Source: Xiphydria camelus
Taxonomy: Eukaryota > Arthropoda > Insecta > Hymenoptera > Xiphydriidae
Assembly: GCA_963678675.1 (NCBI GenBank)
Contig: OY783199.1
Coordinates: 22,010,909-22,074,908, forward strand
Direction of reading: 5' to 3'
Length of the DNA stretch: 64,000 nucleotides
A program made the position numbers and the translations under genes. The notes beneath the pieces are model-generated. The model was not told the origin of the DNA. It ran no database searches and worked only from the letters and a program-made list of their open reading frames with translations. This document shows, piece after piece, positions 1-10,299 of this stretch (positions are counted from its first letter, which is position 1; every line of letters starts with the position of its first letter).

Positions 1-51
1 GATATTTGCTTTTATTTATCTTACATTTCAGTTAAGTGGCGACTTTGCCCC

Positions 52-110
<59 letters not shown>

Positions 111-353
111 CGCGCGCGTGTGTGTGTGGTGACTTTGTCCCACGATTTTACGATTCCCTGATTTTCTGTTAGAGTTCAGAATTTCTCTTTTTATAAATTA
201 ATAAATTACTGAACATCCAAACAACTATATAGATTTCGTAGCCAGATGTTTTTTGAATCCAACGATGTGTAGAACATTACAAAAATATATCTTTTTCTTG
301 ACATATAAAGACATACAAAAAAAAGTGGCGACAATGCCCCACTCTCTCCTACC
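1..353. mobile_element. One end of a TIR DNA element (truncated by window)
   Basis: The motif GTGGCGAC(T/A)(T/A)TGCCCC occurs three times in the same orientation (about 35-52, 128-142, 324-341). The last copy runs into ACTCTCTCCTACC, and its reverse complement GGTAGGAGAGAGTGGGGC matches the termini of the elements at 34299-35232 and 38374-40180. I therefore read this as the right end of a related element whose left end lies outside the window. No transposase remnant is visible. The family superfamily is not recognised. Confidence 0.35.
53..129. repeat. (TG)n/(CG)n microsatellite
   Basis: Uninterrupted TG dinucleotide tract that changes to CG for about 16 bases and then returns to TG. It lies inside the terminal repeats of the element at the window start. 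Alternating purine-pyrimidine of this kind can adopt Z-DNA; that is general knowledge, not shown here. Confidence 0.95.
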
Positions 354-1240
354 CATACACAATCCCTATACTTGGTACGCCCTGCGGCGTTGCCACACTT
401 CACGACTGCGCGTGCAGCGATCTCCATTGTAAGCGAATTTACCAAGATTTCTTAATTATTTGTTATAAATTACTGCCCTGATCGAGGTATGAAAATATAC
501 CATTTATTCTTTACATAATAATCTAGCGGTGTGCAAAGTTTCATTACGGTAACCCAATTTTCCATCGTCTTTTCTAAGTTTCTGTGAATTTCGCATAAGA
601 GCACGGGTTAAATTGTCATTTTTATTTCAATTATAACTTTTTAATGAGTTAGTCAAGAGACTTTTGCATACGGCTTTTAAAGATATTAAAGAATCTTGGG
701 AAAAAATCTGAGTAACTTCCTATATTTTTGATAATAGGGGTGAATCATCCTTAAACGGGATAGCGAGACTTTTGACTGAAAAATGATTAGTATACGTGAA
801 ATTTATGCTAGGGTGCCTATGACACCAAGTAATAGGAATTTTATTGAAGGGGGAACGACTGCTAAAAGCAGGTCATATTATAAAATGTGGGAGAAATAGT
901 AGCGCGAGTGAAAAGGTTACAAGTGTCACAGCGTATTGCTTTCAAACATTTTGGCAAGTTTCTTGAAACGTTTTCTTTCGAAGGCCAATTAAATAAATAC
1001 TTTTAAACATTGCCTTAAACATTTCATCATATTGGCAAATATTGTCTTGCAATTCTTTGCTCGGTAACACTGGAACGGAATGGCTAAACAACTGAATGAT
1101 AAATTTTGTTTCAATTTTATGTACGTCATTACTACTTTATCATAAAGACTCATTTTCGTATTATGATGTTGCAATTGATTGCCAAACATTGACCGAACGG
1201 ACCAAATTTTTACTAATGTAAGGAGGGGTTTTCAGAAAAG
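354..1240. other. No recognisable feature
   Basis: AT-rich DNA with only short chance ORFs. I see no repeat pair, splice-bounded ORF or RNA gene here. Confidence 0.5.
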
Positions 1241-1275
1241 TCTTGGCGTTTAACAGAAACAGATTTATTCACGGG

Positions 1276-1431
1276 TCATACACGGCTACTTTTGCTGCGC
1301 AGCAGATTAAAAAACTGCGTAATTTGCACTGCTGCAAGTGTGAACACCCATGCAACCTGCAACTTTGCCATTGTAGCCTAGTTGCGTGCAGTCATTTTAA
1401 TCTACTGCGCAGCAAAAGTAGCCGTGTCTGA
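1276..1431. mobile_element. Small foldback MITE
   Basis: Two 37-base arms, 1276-1312 and 1395-1431, are reverse complements with two mismatches; the shared core is GGCTACTTTTGCTGCGCAG. The spacer of about 80 bp is rich in imperfect GCAACTGC-like motifs and has no coding capacity. This is the structure of a non-autonomous terminal-inverted-repeat element; superfamily unknown. It ends nine bases before the Harbinger-like element at 1443. Confidence 0.65.
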
Positions 1432-1442
1432 CACCACCTTAA

Positions 1443-2054
1443 AGGTTACCGCACACTTGGACGTCGCGTCGCGTCGCGGACGGAGATTCTTCCCTTCGAA
1501 TCCTTGGCGTCAAACGACGCGTCGCGACGGGACGGTCATGAAGACTAGAGTCTTTGTCCGTCACGCAATAGACGAAATTCGGAATATCGGTTCTTACCAC
1601 TCACTATCATCGCGATCGAAATACCTCGTGGTTAATCTCGCGACCAGACGGGCGAATTCTCCAAGACTGGCGCGTTTTTTATTGATAGGATGGATCCACA
1701 CTCTCTTCTTTCTATTTCTTTCTGACATCAATACTACCATAAAAGCAATTTCCTCATTAGAACTACTGTTGCCGTCATACATCTTGTTGCACTGCTAGAT
1801 ACCGTCTGATTATAATATATTTCATAAAATGTACGGACATTTTCAAGTCCGAATCTGTCGGTTGCCGCCGGAAAAGTGAGCGATGCCACCATCCATCGTG
1901 GAGCGTCACCGAGCCGTATGTAAAATTTACGGACATTCAGGTAAGAATCGCTGGGCATCGCCGGGCATGTCGTAAAATGTATGGACATTCAGGTAAGAAT
2001 CGCCTGGCATCGCCGCACCGCGACGCGCCGCGCCGCTCTAGTGTGCGATAACCT
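1443..2054. mobile_element. Harbinger-like non-autonomous element (TAA TSD)
   Basis: The left end AGGTTACCGCACACT (1443) matches the reverse complement of the right end, AGTGTGCGATAACCT (2054), with one mismatch. Both ends are flanked by TAA (1440-1442 and 2055-2057). A three-base TWA target duplication with a short TIR is the signature of the PIF/Harbinger superfamily; assignment is inference because no transposase remains. The 612-bp body has GC-rich ends full of GTCGCG motifs and a tandem repeat in its right half. Confidence 0.65.
1920..2014. repeat. 52-bp imperfect tandem repeat in the Harbinger-like element
   Basis: GTAAAATNTAYGGACATTC followed by AGGTAAGAATCGC occurs at 1920 and again at 1972 (period 52). 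A third partial copy, with TAAAATGTACGGACATT, sits at 1826-1845. All lie inside the 1443-2054 element and are probably its subterminal repeats. Confidence 0.75.
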
Positions 2055-2360
2055 TAACGTCTTCCTGGTCTCGTAACGGCCAGCGTAACGTCTTTCTGCC
2101 GCCCCCAAGGAATATTTGACACGGTAACCTGGATACGGCTGAATGATGAGCCTTCAAGTAATCCTCGATGGAACTGTGGGATCACGATCCGATATGCACA
2201 TTGGTTCACGACTGAATGCCGTTTCCTTCGATTGCCTGGAGGAGCATGAGTCCTCCTTACTCCTTTGTCCCGGGCCTGTGTTGGAAAGTCCCGTTATCTT
2301 GACGTCATTATGGGAGAAATTGCTTGAAGGCCTGCAGGTAGCGCTTCTTTGTCTATACGT
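2055..2360. other. No recognisable feature
   Basis: Spacer between the Harbinger-like and Penelope-like elements. Short ORFs on both strands overlap one another and resemble no family I know. Confidence 0.4.
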
Positions 2361-2507
2361 ATAGGGACCGTGCATCCAAGCGTCAGCGTCCTCTGACGGA
2401 ACAAATTTACAACTTGTTGGTGACTGTATTTGTGTTGGTTACGGGCACTGTACGTTTGTTTTGAGTTAATTGTTAATAATTTATAAGAAATGCCGAAATC
2501 CACAATA

Positions 2508-2716
2508 TTAATTTAATTTAATTTTCAATAGGTAATAATCAGGCCAAACAACAACAAGAATCAATACACGTCTGACGTTTCGGTTCTTCTTCGAACCCTC
2601 GTCATTACGTCTCTGAAGAGTGTTCAAAGAGGAACCGAAACGTCAGACGTGTATTGATTCTTGTTGTTGTTTGGCCTGATTATTACCTATTGAAAATTAA
2701 ATTAAATTAATTTTAA
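2508..2716. repeat. Large foldback repeat of the Penelope-like element
   Basis: Arms of about 100 bases, 2508-2607 and 2617-2716, are near-perfect reverse complements; a shared core is AGGCCAAACAACAACAAGAA. The same repeat recurs as a foldback at about 3660-3873 and as a single plus-orientation copy at about 3236-3340. The plus-strand arm carries a hammerhead core, and the minus-strand arm a damaged one. Confidence 0.9.
2607..2650 (+). ncRNA. Hammerhead ribozyme motif, copy 1
   Basis: Read 5' to 3': ACGTCT (2607-2612, stem I), CTGAAGA (2613-2619, fitting the CUGANGA core), GTTC (2622-2625) pairing with GAAC (2632-2635) as stem II with a G-C closing pair (2620/2636), GAAA (2637-2640), CGTC (2641-2644) with predicted cleavage after C2644, then AGACGT (2645-2650) pairing back to stem I. 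The near-absent stem III (ACGT across the junction) is the minimal form known for hammerheads of Penelope-like elements, which probably act as dimers. Every invariant core base I can check is present. Activity is not demonstrated. Confidence 0.65.
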
Positions 2717-2893
2717 GCTATTATGGGTAACAGAAGTATTATCTTAAGAATTTTCTAATACTGGTAAACAAATTTGTATCGTTAAAGAGAGAAAATGAGA
2801 TTTCTCCAAGAAGTCAGGAGCATTTATGGAGATAGAACAGGATCGGAGCTGTCTCAACTGATGAGGGTTTGAAATGGGATTGTCATTTTGGGG

Positions 2894-3286
2894 GAGCAAC
2901 TTACGTTCTTGATTAGATGCAAGAAAATTAACATCTTGCCAGGACATATTAGATAAAAAATTTTTTAATTTCAATTATGATAATTTGAAAGTTTTAACGA
3001 AGGCAAATGATTACTATCGTAACACGTTTGACAAAAGAATTCTGAATTTAGAGATTCAGAATGCTTCTATAAATTTAATGAATTTACGGAAACCAGCTAA
3101 GTTTTTGGAAAATAGATTAAAACAAATTTTACCCATAGACGTATTCAATAGGTTTGTGTTTTCTCAAAGGAGTAGGCATACTAGGATCAATTATGAAAAG
3201 AGGGAAAAATTGGAAAATAAGTTTAAAAATGTCACTACATCTCTGAAGAGGGCTCGAAGAGGAACCAAAACATCAGACGTGTATTG
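2894..3286 (+). pseudogene. Decayed N-terminal part of a Penelope-like ORF
   Basis: From 2894 one frame reads EQLTFLIRCKKINILPGHIR and then hits a stop. After a frame change at about 2980 a second frame stays open to the stop near 3287; it is basic, helical and coiled-coil-like, with segments LRKPAKFLENRLKQILP and RHTRINYEKREKLENKFKN. The pattern LxFLxxCxxxxIxPxxIR followed by basic residues resembles the region before the reverse transcriptase in Penelope-like proteins (comparison from memory). The last codons run straight into the hammerhead repeat (TSDVY, stop), so the catalytic domains have been deleted. One frameshift and one stop at least. Confidence 0.45.
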
Positions 3287-3512
3287 ATTCTTGTTGTTGT
3301 TTGGCCTGATTATTACCTATTGAAAATTAAATTAAATTAATTTTAAACTACTACAGGCAACAGAAGTATTATCTTAAGAATGAAATCCACAATAAATTTT
3401 AAATTCATCCATGACAAACGTTAACACTGACGAACACGCTATAGTTACTTGTCACCAAGGTTTTGCAAAAAATTACCACTAGGAGTCGCTGTTTTCAGCT
3501 CGTGCACGGTCC

Positions 3513-4047
3513 CTATAGGGACCATCCAAGCGTCAGCGTCCTCTGACGGAACAAATTTACAACTTTTTGGTGACTGTATTTGTGTTGGTTACGGGCGCTG
3601 TATGTTTGTTTTGAGTTAATTGTTAATAATTTATAAGAAATGCCGAAATCCACAATATTAATTTAATTTAATTTAATTTTCAATGGGTAATAATCAGACC
3701 AAACAATAACAAAAATCAATACACGTCTGACGTTTCGGTTCCTCTTCGAACCCTCGTCATTACGTCTCTGAAGAGTGTTCGAAGAGGAACCGAAACGTCA
3801 GACGTGTATAATTGATTCTTGTTGTTGTTTGGCCTGATTATTACCTATTAAAAATTAAATTAAATTAATTTTAAGCTATCACAAGTAACAGAAGTATTAT
3901 CTTAAGAATGAAATCCACAATAAATTTTTAATTCATCCATGACAAATGTTAACACTGACAAACACGCTATAGTTACTTGTCACCAAGGTTTTGCAAAAAA
4001 TTACCGCTAGGAGTCGCTGTTTTTCAGCTCATGCACGGTCCCTATAG
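3513..4047 (+). mobile_element. Penelope-like element, unit 2 (no ORF)
   Basis: The first 160 bp repeat the start of unit 1 (2367-2531) with few differences, the middle repeats the foldback, and the tail (about 3865-4047) repeats 3345-3516. The ORF segment is missing, so this is a solo unit consisting only of the repeat region. It ends GCACGGTCCCTATAG, the inverse of the start of unit 1. Confidence 0.65.
3762..3805 (+). ncRNA. Hammerhead ribozyme motif, copy 2
   Basis: Same fold as the copy at 2607: stem I ACGTCT (3762-3767) and AGACGT (3800-3805), core CTGAAGA (3768-3774), stem II GTTC (3777-3780) with GAAC (3787-3790), GAAA (3792-3795), CGTC (3796-3799). It differs from copy 1 in a loop base. 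A third copy at 3236-3285 has AAAA for GAAA and CATC for CGTC and should be dead. Confidence 0.65.
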
Positions 4048-5574
4048 TTCATTCGGCAATACATATAGTCCACCCAGCCATACCGTTCAGTCACACTACA
4101 CATAGGTTTACAGTTGGTGTAAATATACGTTTTTTACTAATCGTACTTAACCCATAGTCCGGCTAATTATATAATATATAATGCTCACCCAGTAATAACA
4201 ATTTAAATAGCTAAAGTACGTATAATCATATAGTTGGGGTAAGAATACGTCAATCTACTTAGGACATCCTTTCTAGTATATTAAGTAATCAGATGACATA
4301 TTGCTGCATGAAACATACTCTGTTAGCAATATTTGGACTGTTAACATAGCAATGCTTTATCTCAAATACAACTAATAGAATTACTCTAATAAAAATATTT
4401 TTAGGGGGGAATGGTTATAAAGTCTCAGCCAGAAATTAATTCTGTTAAAACTAATAGTTATTTTCGATACGAGTGCGTGAAGCGCATGTCTTTAACGAGT
4501 GTGAAGTTTGTCGCACGAGCGAAGCGAGTGCGGCTATCACACGAATTAAAAACGGCGCGAAACGAACGAATATCGAATTCAACTTTTTGTCACCAGTGTC
4601 AAAACCGAAGTTGGAGCGTGGGCGCCAGTGAAGAAAAAACTATTCACGCACTGCGCATGTTCTTTCACGCACTGCGCAGGTTATTGACACACTGAGCAGC
4701 TTCAGTGTGTGAAATACGATTTCACAAGCGTCGAGGACGATCGAAAAACCGAGGTTTTTGACACTGAGTGACAAAAAGATTTTTTTCAGTGTACTATGTA
4801 GTTCTAGCAGCGATGGACATCCAACGTCTTCCAAGTTAACAATTATACGTTGATCGAGTTGATTTGCCAGCTGCTTCAGCTAAACTCTTTTATTTAGGCA
4901 GAGATATGTAAAACTGAGATTTAAAATTTATCGCCAATTCTCGAGATGTATTATAGTAACGCATAAGGTAGCATACATTTTTGACAAGTGGAAACATAAA
5001 GTTAAGTATCAAAGGATTGAAGTGACCGACGATCGAGAAAATGATGAAATGATCGAACTGATTTCGCTCCTTCTCGTCATCCCCTTTCAAATGTCACGTT
5101 CCGATGTAGCCGTATTCATAAGATTGATATAAATAAGACGCGGCAGCGACGAACAAGACCCCGTAGTGATAAGGTATAAGAAGCGGTACATAATGTCTCC
5201 GGTGTAGCGAGCTATCGCCACAGTTAATGCCCGCAAAGTAAAATCAAACTCTGTATACCGCAAGCAATCCCTAGAAATAAGTCATAGGTCAGATCACGCG
5301 TAAATACTTTTCGTTCCGAAGAAGAGCAATTGAACTCTGCACATAGCAAACAATTCCAAGAAATAAGTCATAAGTCGGACCAAGCGTACTTTTGTTTCTA
5401 AAAAAAGGACGGGCCCTGCCCAGAGTAAACAATTCTAAATATTTAGGGCAGGGAAGTGAGCAGGGAAGTGGACAGCGTGAGTGGCAGCGGCAGTGGCAGC
5501 CTGTAAATGCCACATTAGAGGAGGGATAGGAATCGGCCCCCGCCTGTGGCGAATAAAAAGGCCGTAATTCATCC
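4048..5574. other. Mostly unique AT-rich DNA with two weak tandem repeats
   Basis: No gene is visible. CACGCACTGCGCA(T/G)GTT recurs at about 4638 and 4659. A diverged unit containing AGAAATAAGTCATA and GCGTA recurs at about 5271 and 5360 (period near 88). Short ORFs here overlap on both strands and have no family resemblance. Confidence 0.4.
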
Positions 5575-6012
5575 CTCAGCGCGCATTTTTGTTCTACCGT
5601 GTAAGGAGACTCCTGCTCAACTTGTTATCGAAAAATCTCTTTGTTAATAAAAAAAACATAGAATCTAGAGTCAATGTGTGACAATCATTGGAAATCGAAT
5701 CCTTGCCAGTCCTTGTCAGAAAGAAGCCGTGAACGAAGGAAAGAGCGACTAGGAGGAACAAACAGTCCGGCCAAGAGTAGCTTCAGACAAAAGGTAAGTG
5801 AAGATTTATGATTTTCTTTCCCGAGCGTGAAAATAAGTAGTCCCCTTTTTATTCTGGTAGTTAGCCGTAACCCCGAAATTCTCATGGGAAGCCTCGTCCA
5901 AATAGCGTTAGCCAGGTGCAGTGCTCTCGTCTGAGTAAATAGCCCCTTCGCTTTCTCTGTTTGTTCAATTATTAGTCGTCTGTCACTCCGGAGACGTGAC
6001 ACAATTGTTGCC
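5575..6012 (+). mobile_element. LTR-retroelement relic, copy 1
   Basis: This segment is similar along its length to 26930-27465. Shared landmarks in order are CCTCAGCGC, AACTTGTTATC then CTTTGTTAATAAAA (polyadenylation-signal-like), ACAATCATTGG followed by ATCGAATCC, a purine-rich leader, then AGCGTTAGCCAGGTGCAGTG and GTCTGTCACTCCGGAGACGTGACA. An LTR with AATAAA, ending in TGACAATCA and followed by a TGG-initiated primer-binding-like stretch and a leader, would look like this. No gag or pol remains, and the family is not identified. A promoter/5'UTR repeat of another kind is possible. Confidence 0.35.
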
Positions 6013-7140
6013 CCTTCTGGTCATCACTCGCACTTGTCATTTTCTCTGCGTCTTTCTCTTTATTTTCGTTCAGCAGTTCTCGAACCAAGAACTGGATAAA
6101 TACACTTGCCACAACCTCGAAGAGAAAGGGGAAGTAACGAGGGGTTAGATGAGGGGGAGGAAGTAGGTTAAACATTTTTGAGTCACACCGTTAAACTACT
6201 TAATAACGAATTTTACGGAGCTCGAGACCCATTTGCGTCGCCCCGTCTCGAGTTAATTACGACTCGCTTTGAGGACCCGAAACGTTCTCCGTCTCGTTTC
6301 ATCTCCACCACGTGGCATCTCTTCGTCTCTCTCCTTCTCCCTTCTCGTTTATACGAGTATCCCTTTCGACCTCTCCAAAATGCGCGACGTCGTGTCGCAA
6401 CTCCGAATCCCTCTCCCTGCCGATTATCGCGTAAGATGCGTCGCGCTCCCTCGTGCGCACTTTCTCCCTCTTTCCGCACACCCAACTCTCCTCCTTTCCC
6501 CGTTTATTAGTTTTCAGCCACGGCTTTCGTACTCTCAAAGTTTTCGAGTTTCGCTCGGGTACGCGCGCATATACTTCGGCTTTCTTCGCAGTCTTACGGA
6601 GAGGGAGACATTTTGGGCGCCCTATAAAATTTCTAGGGCGAGACTGAGAGTAAAATCGAGGGAGAGCTGAAAAGAAAGAAATAAGGAGAAGGAGAAGAGA
6701 GAGAAAGAGAGAGGAATAGAGGAACTCCAAAAAGAGGAGTCATCAGTGACAATGCCATATGTTCTACCGACGACCACCCTATATCATTTTTCCGCCCATA
6801 CTACTCCTTTTCGCACGAAACCCTCAGGAATATTCGAGGGATAGACACGCCGATAGGTCCGAGGATTCCGAACTTCTCTTCTTTCCCTCTATATACGAAT
6901 AACGCAAAACTTCCGAAAGGGAATCCCATTGAATTCGAAATGAGGAAAATTTCCCTCGCGGAGAGTCGCTCCGCCTCCGGTTTGCTTCTGCCAGGCCGAG
7001 CTCTAATCTGACTTTACAACTTGTACCTGAGATTTCACCCCTATGCCGCTCGAGTGGCCAGCGCAAATCTGGGCCGTAAGGGAATAATAAAAAATCTGTT
7101 CAGAATCGTTATTGGGTCGAATGGGGTTGACTCAAACCGA
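6013..7140. other. CpG- and pyrimidine-rich unique DNA
   Basis: Dense CG and CT/GA composition makes long ORFs appear in several overlapping frames (for example 6213-6730 on both strands). None has a protein-like profile. A purine tract with repeated GAGA lies at 6660-6730. No repeat partner elsewhere in the window. Confidence 0.4.
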
Positions 7141-7148
7141 TCCTATTA

Positions 7149-7440
7149 CTAGTAGTAGAACGGTCCGGGTGCTCGGCGCGGCTATAACCACTCTGTCGTA
7201 TACCTATATATCGTGATACACTCCCCAGACCCGTCCGTTGGTGAACGAATCGCGCGCGTTCTATCGGTCGAGTCGATTTGATTCGCTATAAAGTATTTGC
7301 CGTCTAGGCACGACTAGAGCTTCGAGACCGATTGAGTTGGAGAATAAAGCTCTGCTCGCGCATTGAACGCGATACGTTGACTATACACCGACGTGAGACG
7401 ATACAGTGAGATTTGTTGTTGAAATCGGTCCACCTACAAT
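7149..7440 (+). mobile_element. Possible solo LTR (weak)
   Basis: The segment contains a TATA-like CCTATATATCG (7203), a second GCTATAAAG (7285), and GAGAATAAAGCTC (7341), spaced as promoter and polyadenylation signals are in an LTR. No flanking duplication or second copy is visible, so this is a suggestion only; an ordinary host promoter is the alternative. Confidence 0.15.
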
Positions 7441-8041
7441 ATATTTATACGTTAAAATATTAACTGATATTTTTGTGTTAATTTAACATTCTTTCCGTCG
7501 ATTTTTACATAAAATATTTTGAATTAACGCAAAGAATCGGTTCCCAGCCAGAATGAGTAGCTCAAGCAAATTTAGTATACAACTTTATTTGGAAAATGAA
7601 CATATTATTGCAAACATTATGTTGAGATTATATGATAGGGAAAAACACAAGTCATAATTCGCAACAAAAGTAGACCTGGTACATTTAAAATATTATTGCA
7701 AATTATTTTGTATTATATTCTTGGAGATAGATAGGACTAAAATGAATAGATCTTAATTATTTCTTGATAGAAGCAGTCTGCTTTGGAGAAACTGCAGGAG
7801 CTACCTATAAAAGAATGTGTAGCAAGTAACAATAGGAGGATAGGAATTTTTAATGATAGTATGTTTATGCAGTTGTATTTGTTGCTCGTTATTAATATTT
7901 GCAATTAGTGACCATTAATAGCTCGAAAGTAGACAATGACTCTTAGGAGCCTACAAGCCTGCTTACGAAGCGCGCTACTTCCAACTTACCTGTAGACGGA
8001 TAGTAGCATACTTTATTGGACCACTATTTGTCACCTATATT
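7441..8041. other. No recognisable feature
   Basis: AT-rich unique DNA with no ORF or repeat that I can support. Confidence 0.4.
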
Positions 8042-8283
8042 TGAGCCGTTGAAAACCAGAATGGTGTAAGTCACGTTTCATGTAAGCTGAGATTATTTGA
8101 CTGCAAAGTTAAGTACAATTTGAAAAATCTGTCTAGATGATACAAACAGATATTTTAAATCGTACACATATCTGTTTTGTATCATTTATACAGATTTTTC
8201 GAATTATTGTACTTCACTTTACAGTCAAATAATCTCAATTTACATGAAATGTGACTTACACCATTCTGGTTTTCAACGGTTCA
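8042..8283. mobile_element. Palindromic MITE
   Basis: The whole 242 bp is an inverted repeat: TGAGCCGTTGAAAACCAGAA at the left end and its complement TTCTGGTTTTCAACGGTTCA at the right. Arms of about 115 bases meet near 8160, with scattered mismatches. No coding capacity. Superfamily undetermined; there is no clear target duplication. Confidence 0.8.
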
Positions 8284-8496
8284 TTTCTGGGGTGAAGCCC
8301 GATTTAGAGTACTTACTTTAGTTCATTTTTAGAACTCGCTTGCGTTCTATCTGTGGTTGATTTTAAAATAAAAATTGGGTGGGCCAATTCCAACACGAAA
8401 TTTCCAACTGTATTGCAAGGTATCCCAAATGAAGCGAAGCTAATTTTAATGTGCGATGGAAACTTATTTGATATTTCTCCAATATTCCGCAACGTC

Positions 8497-9451
8497 ATCC
8501 CGACTAGAAATCTACCCGGGCATACCTGATTTCCCGTAAGGGCCTGATCAGGATAAGGTCAGGTTCCCCTGAACAAGGTATACCTAAGCAAGCCCTGATC
8601 AGGAAGCAGTAAAACTTGCCTGAACAAGGCATACCTCAAATGTCCCTGATCAGGGAGAACCCCTCTTGATAAGAGGCTTACCTGAATATGGCATACCCGA
8701 GACGGCCCTTGAGGATAAACCGCATATCATGATTCCCTCACATTTTAATATTGTAATTACACGATATCTTATCGACAGACGCTTACGTATCCTCCGAGAG
8801 AATGGAGGATAATAAATATTAAAATTAATTCACTTCAAAATTTTTGGTACCCTTTTTGAGCGATTAACAGATTCAAAAAAATTCAAACCGGCTTTGACTA
8901 AAATTCATTTTGAGATATTTGAAATCGATTAAATTCTACTTGACAGATTTGAAAGAAGTTTAATATGTGACATGTGATATTTGTCTTTGAAATTATATCG
9001 TGCACCGCATACAGTGCCAACAATTATCTTGAGTCTATTTATTACCAGCTGACTTATGGCAATTTTTTAATTTACACTTTGTACCATATTATTTGAACGA
9101 AAAATTCATTTTCCGCATGCTGTTTAAATTGCCCCAATGTAAATATCTTGTAAATCGTGCTTTTTAAAAAAATATTAGTGATTATCTCGGATATCGACCG
9201 TCCCAATAGTTGTTCAGTTTATGACAAAGTAAATTATCGTACTTCAAGATACCGACATAACATGATTCCAGGATTTAGTATTTATATCGTATCAGGGCCT
9301 GATCTGACAAGCGTGATCAGGTCATGGGAAGGAAATTGCGTTACATCCTTTATCGGGCTCTGATCAGGTAAACATATCAGGGCATGGGCATGAACTCGGG
9401 CAAATCTGATTTGGTCCTGAGGAGAACCTGATTTGAATTTCTAGTCGGGAT
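8497..9451. mobile_element. TIR element with CCTGATCAGG subterminal repeats, copy 1
   Basis: Perfect 15-bp TIR ATCCCGACTAGAAAT (8497-8511) and its complement (9437-9451). The first 200 and last 160 bases are packed with CCTGATCAGG, GGCATACCTGA and related words in both orientations; the centre is plain AT-rich. Related ends occur at 33917-35258 and 61013. Subterminal palindrome arrays usually serve as transposase binding sites. No ORF remains; the superfamily is not recognised. Confidence 0.7.
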
Positions 9452-9560
9452 TGGCATACAATTAGACGATCAATACTCAGCAAGCACTGAATAGTAAATC
9501 GAGTTTATTAAAACACTATATTTAGTCTGTCAAGTTGTATTCGTTACACTTTCGAACCTA

Positions 9561-9934
9561 AACTGAGAAAAAAATTTGATTGAAAGATTTAGTTGGTTTA
9601 AATTAGTTGAAATAACAATATATCCATTTAAATTAAGGAAATCAGGTCTATTTAAATATTCGGTTATTCACAGCAAGTATAAGCATACCTAATTAATGTG
9701 AGTAAATGAAAAATACTGACTTGGTTCAACTGCACATAAATAATCATATATGGCGGACTAAATATGTAAAGTTGTAGTAATTAGATATCTACTTATATAG
9801 AGTGATTAAAAATATATTAGTTGTGAATGAACGGGTGTTGGATTTAACACAATTATCTAAATTAAGAAAATATTTAATTGCTCGAAATAATTGAAAGCAA
9901 GTAAATCGATTCAACTAATTTTTTTTCTCAGTGT
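9561..9934 (+). mobile_element. CACTGAGAAAAA-family MITE, copy 1
   Basis: The ends ACTGAGAAAAAAATT and AATTTTTTTTCTCAGT are inverted. The body matches the reverse complement of 14518-14897 through landmarks such as ATATATGGCGGACTAAATAT and AAAGTTGTAG. No coding capacity. Confidence 0.75.
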
Positions 9935-10299
9935 AGTTCTATTATCACTCATAAATTTCTCTCTTTCTCTCTATCTTATTAGATTATACATATAATCGAC
10001 TCAAACTTAAAGTCAGTCTTCTTCTTAGTGTAAAGTTTCTGAAAGACTATTTCGATCGATTTTCAAAGCCGTTCTATACACATATCGCCATGGTAAAGAA
10101 ATATGACTAAATTCAACAGTGCGTAAGAGATATTCATATTCGTATACCATACAGGGTGAATCATTGGATTTGCGACATAACAAATATGGTGTATACGATT
10201 TATGGAACTACAGACGTAGAGTGTCATCCTCGGTGTCATCATTGATTGGCCGTGGTAGATAGGAGAGGTTAATCAGGATCGGTAACTGTAATGATGAAA

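Larger units (their letters stand above)
2361..3516 (+). mobile_element. Penelope-like retroelement, unit 1 of a tandem
   Basis: The unit begins TATAGGGACCGTGCATCC and ends GTGCACGGTCCCTATA, so its ends are inverted. It contains a nearly perfect inverted repeat (2508-2716), a decayed ORF on the plus strand (2894-3286), a second direct copy of the repeat (about 3236-3340) and a shared tail (3340-3516). Unit 2 starts at the junction CCCTATAGGG (3511-3520). Head-to-tail tandem units with partly inverted LTR-like repeats and embedded hammerhead motifs are characteristic of Penelope-like elements. No reverse transcriptase or GIY-YIG domain remains, so the unit is internally deleted. Assignment is inference from layout, ribozyme and the N-terminal-like ORF. 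Confidence 0.6.

Noticed and set aside
2858..2880. CTGATGAGGGTTTGAAATG as a further hammerhead core
   Set aside because: CTGATGA and GAAA are present but no flanking stem I or stem II pairing can be drawn.
6178..6730. ORFs up to 143 codons
   Set aside because: Overlapping frames in CT/CpG-rich DNA; no protein-like profile.
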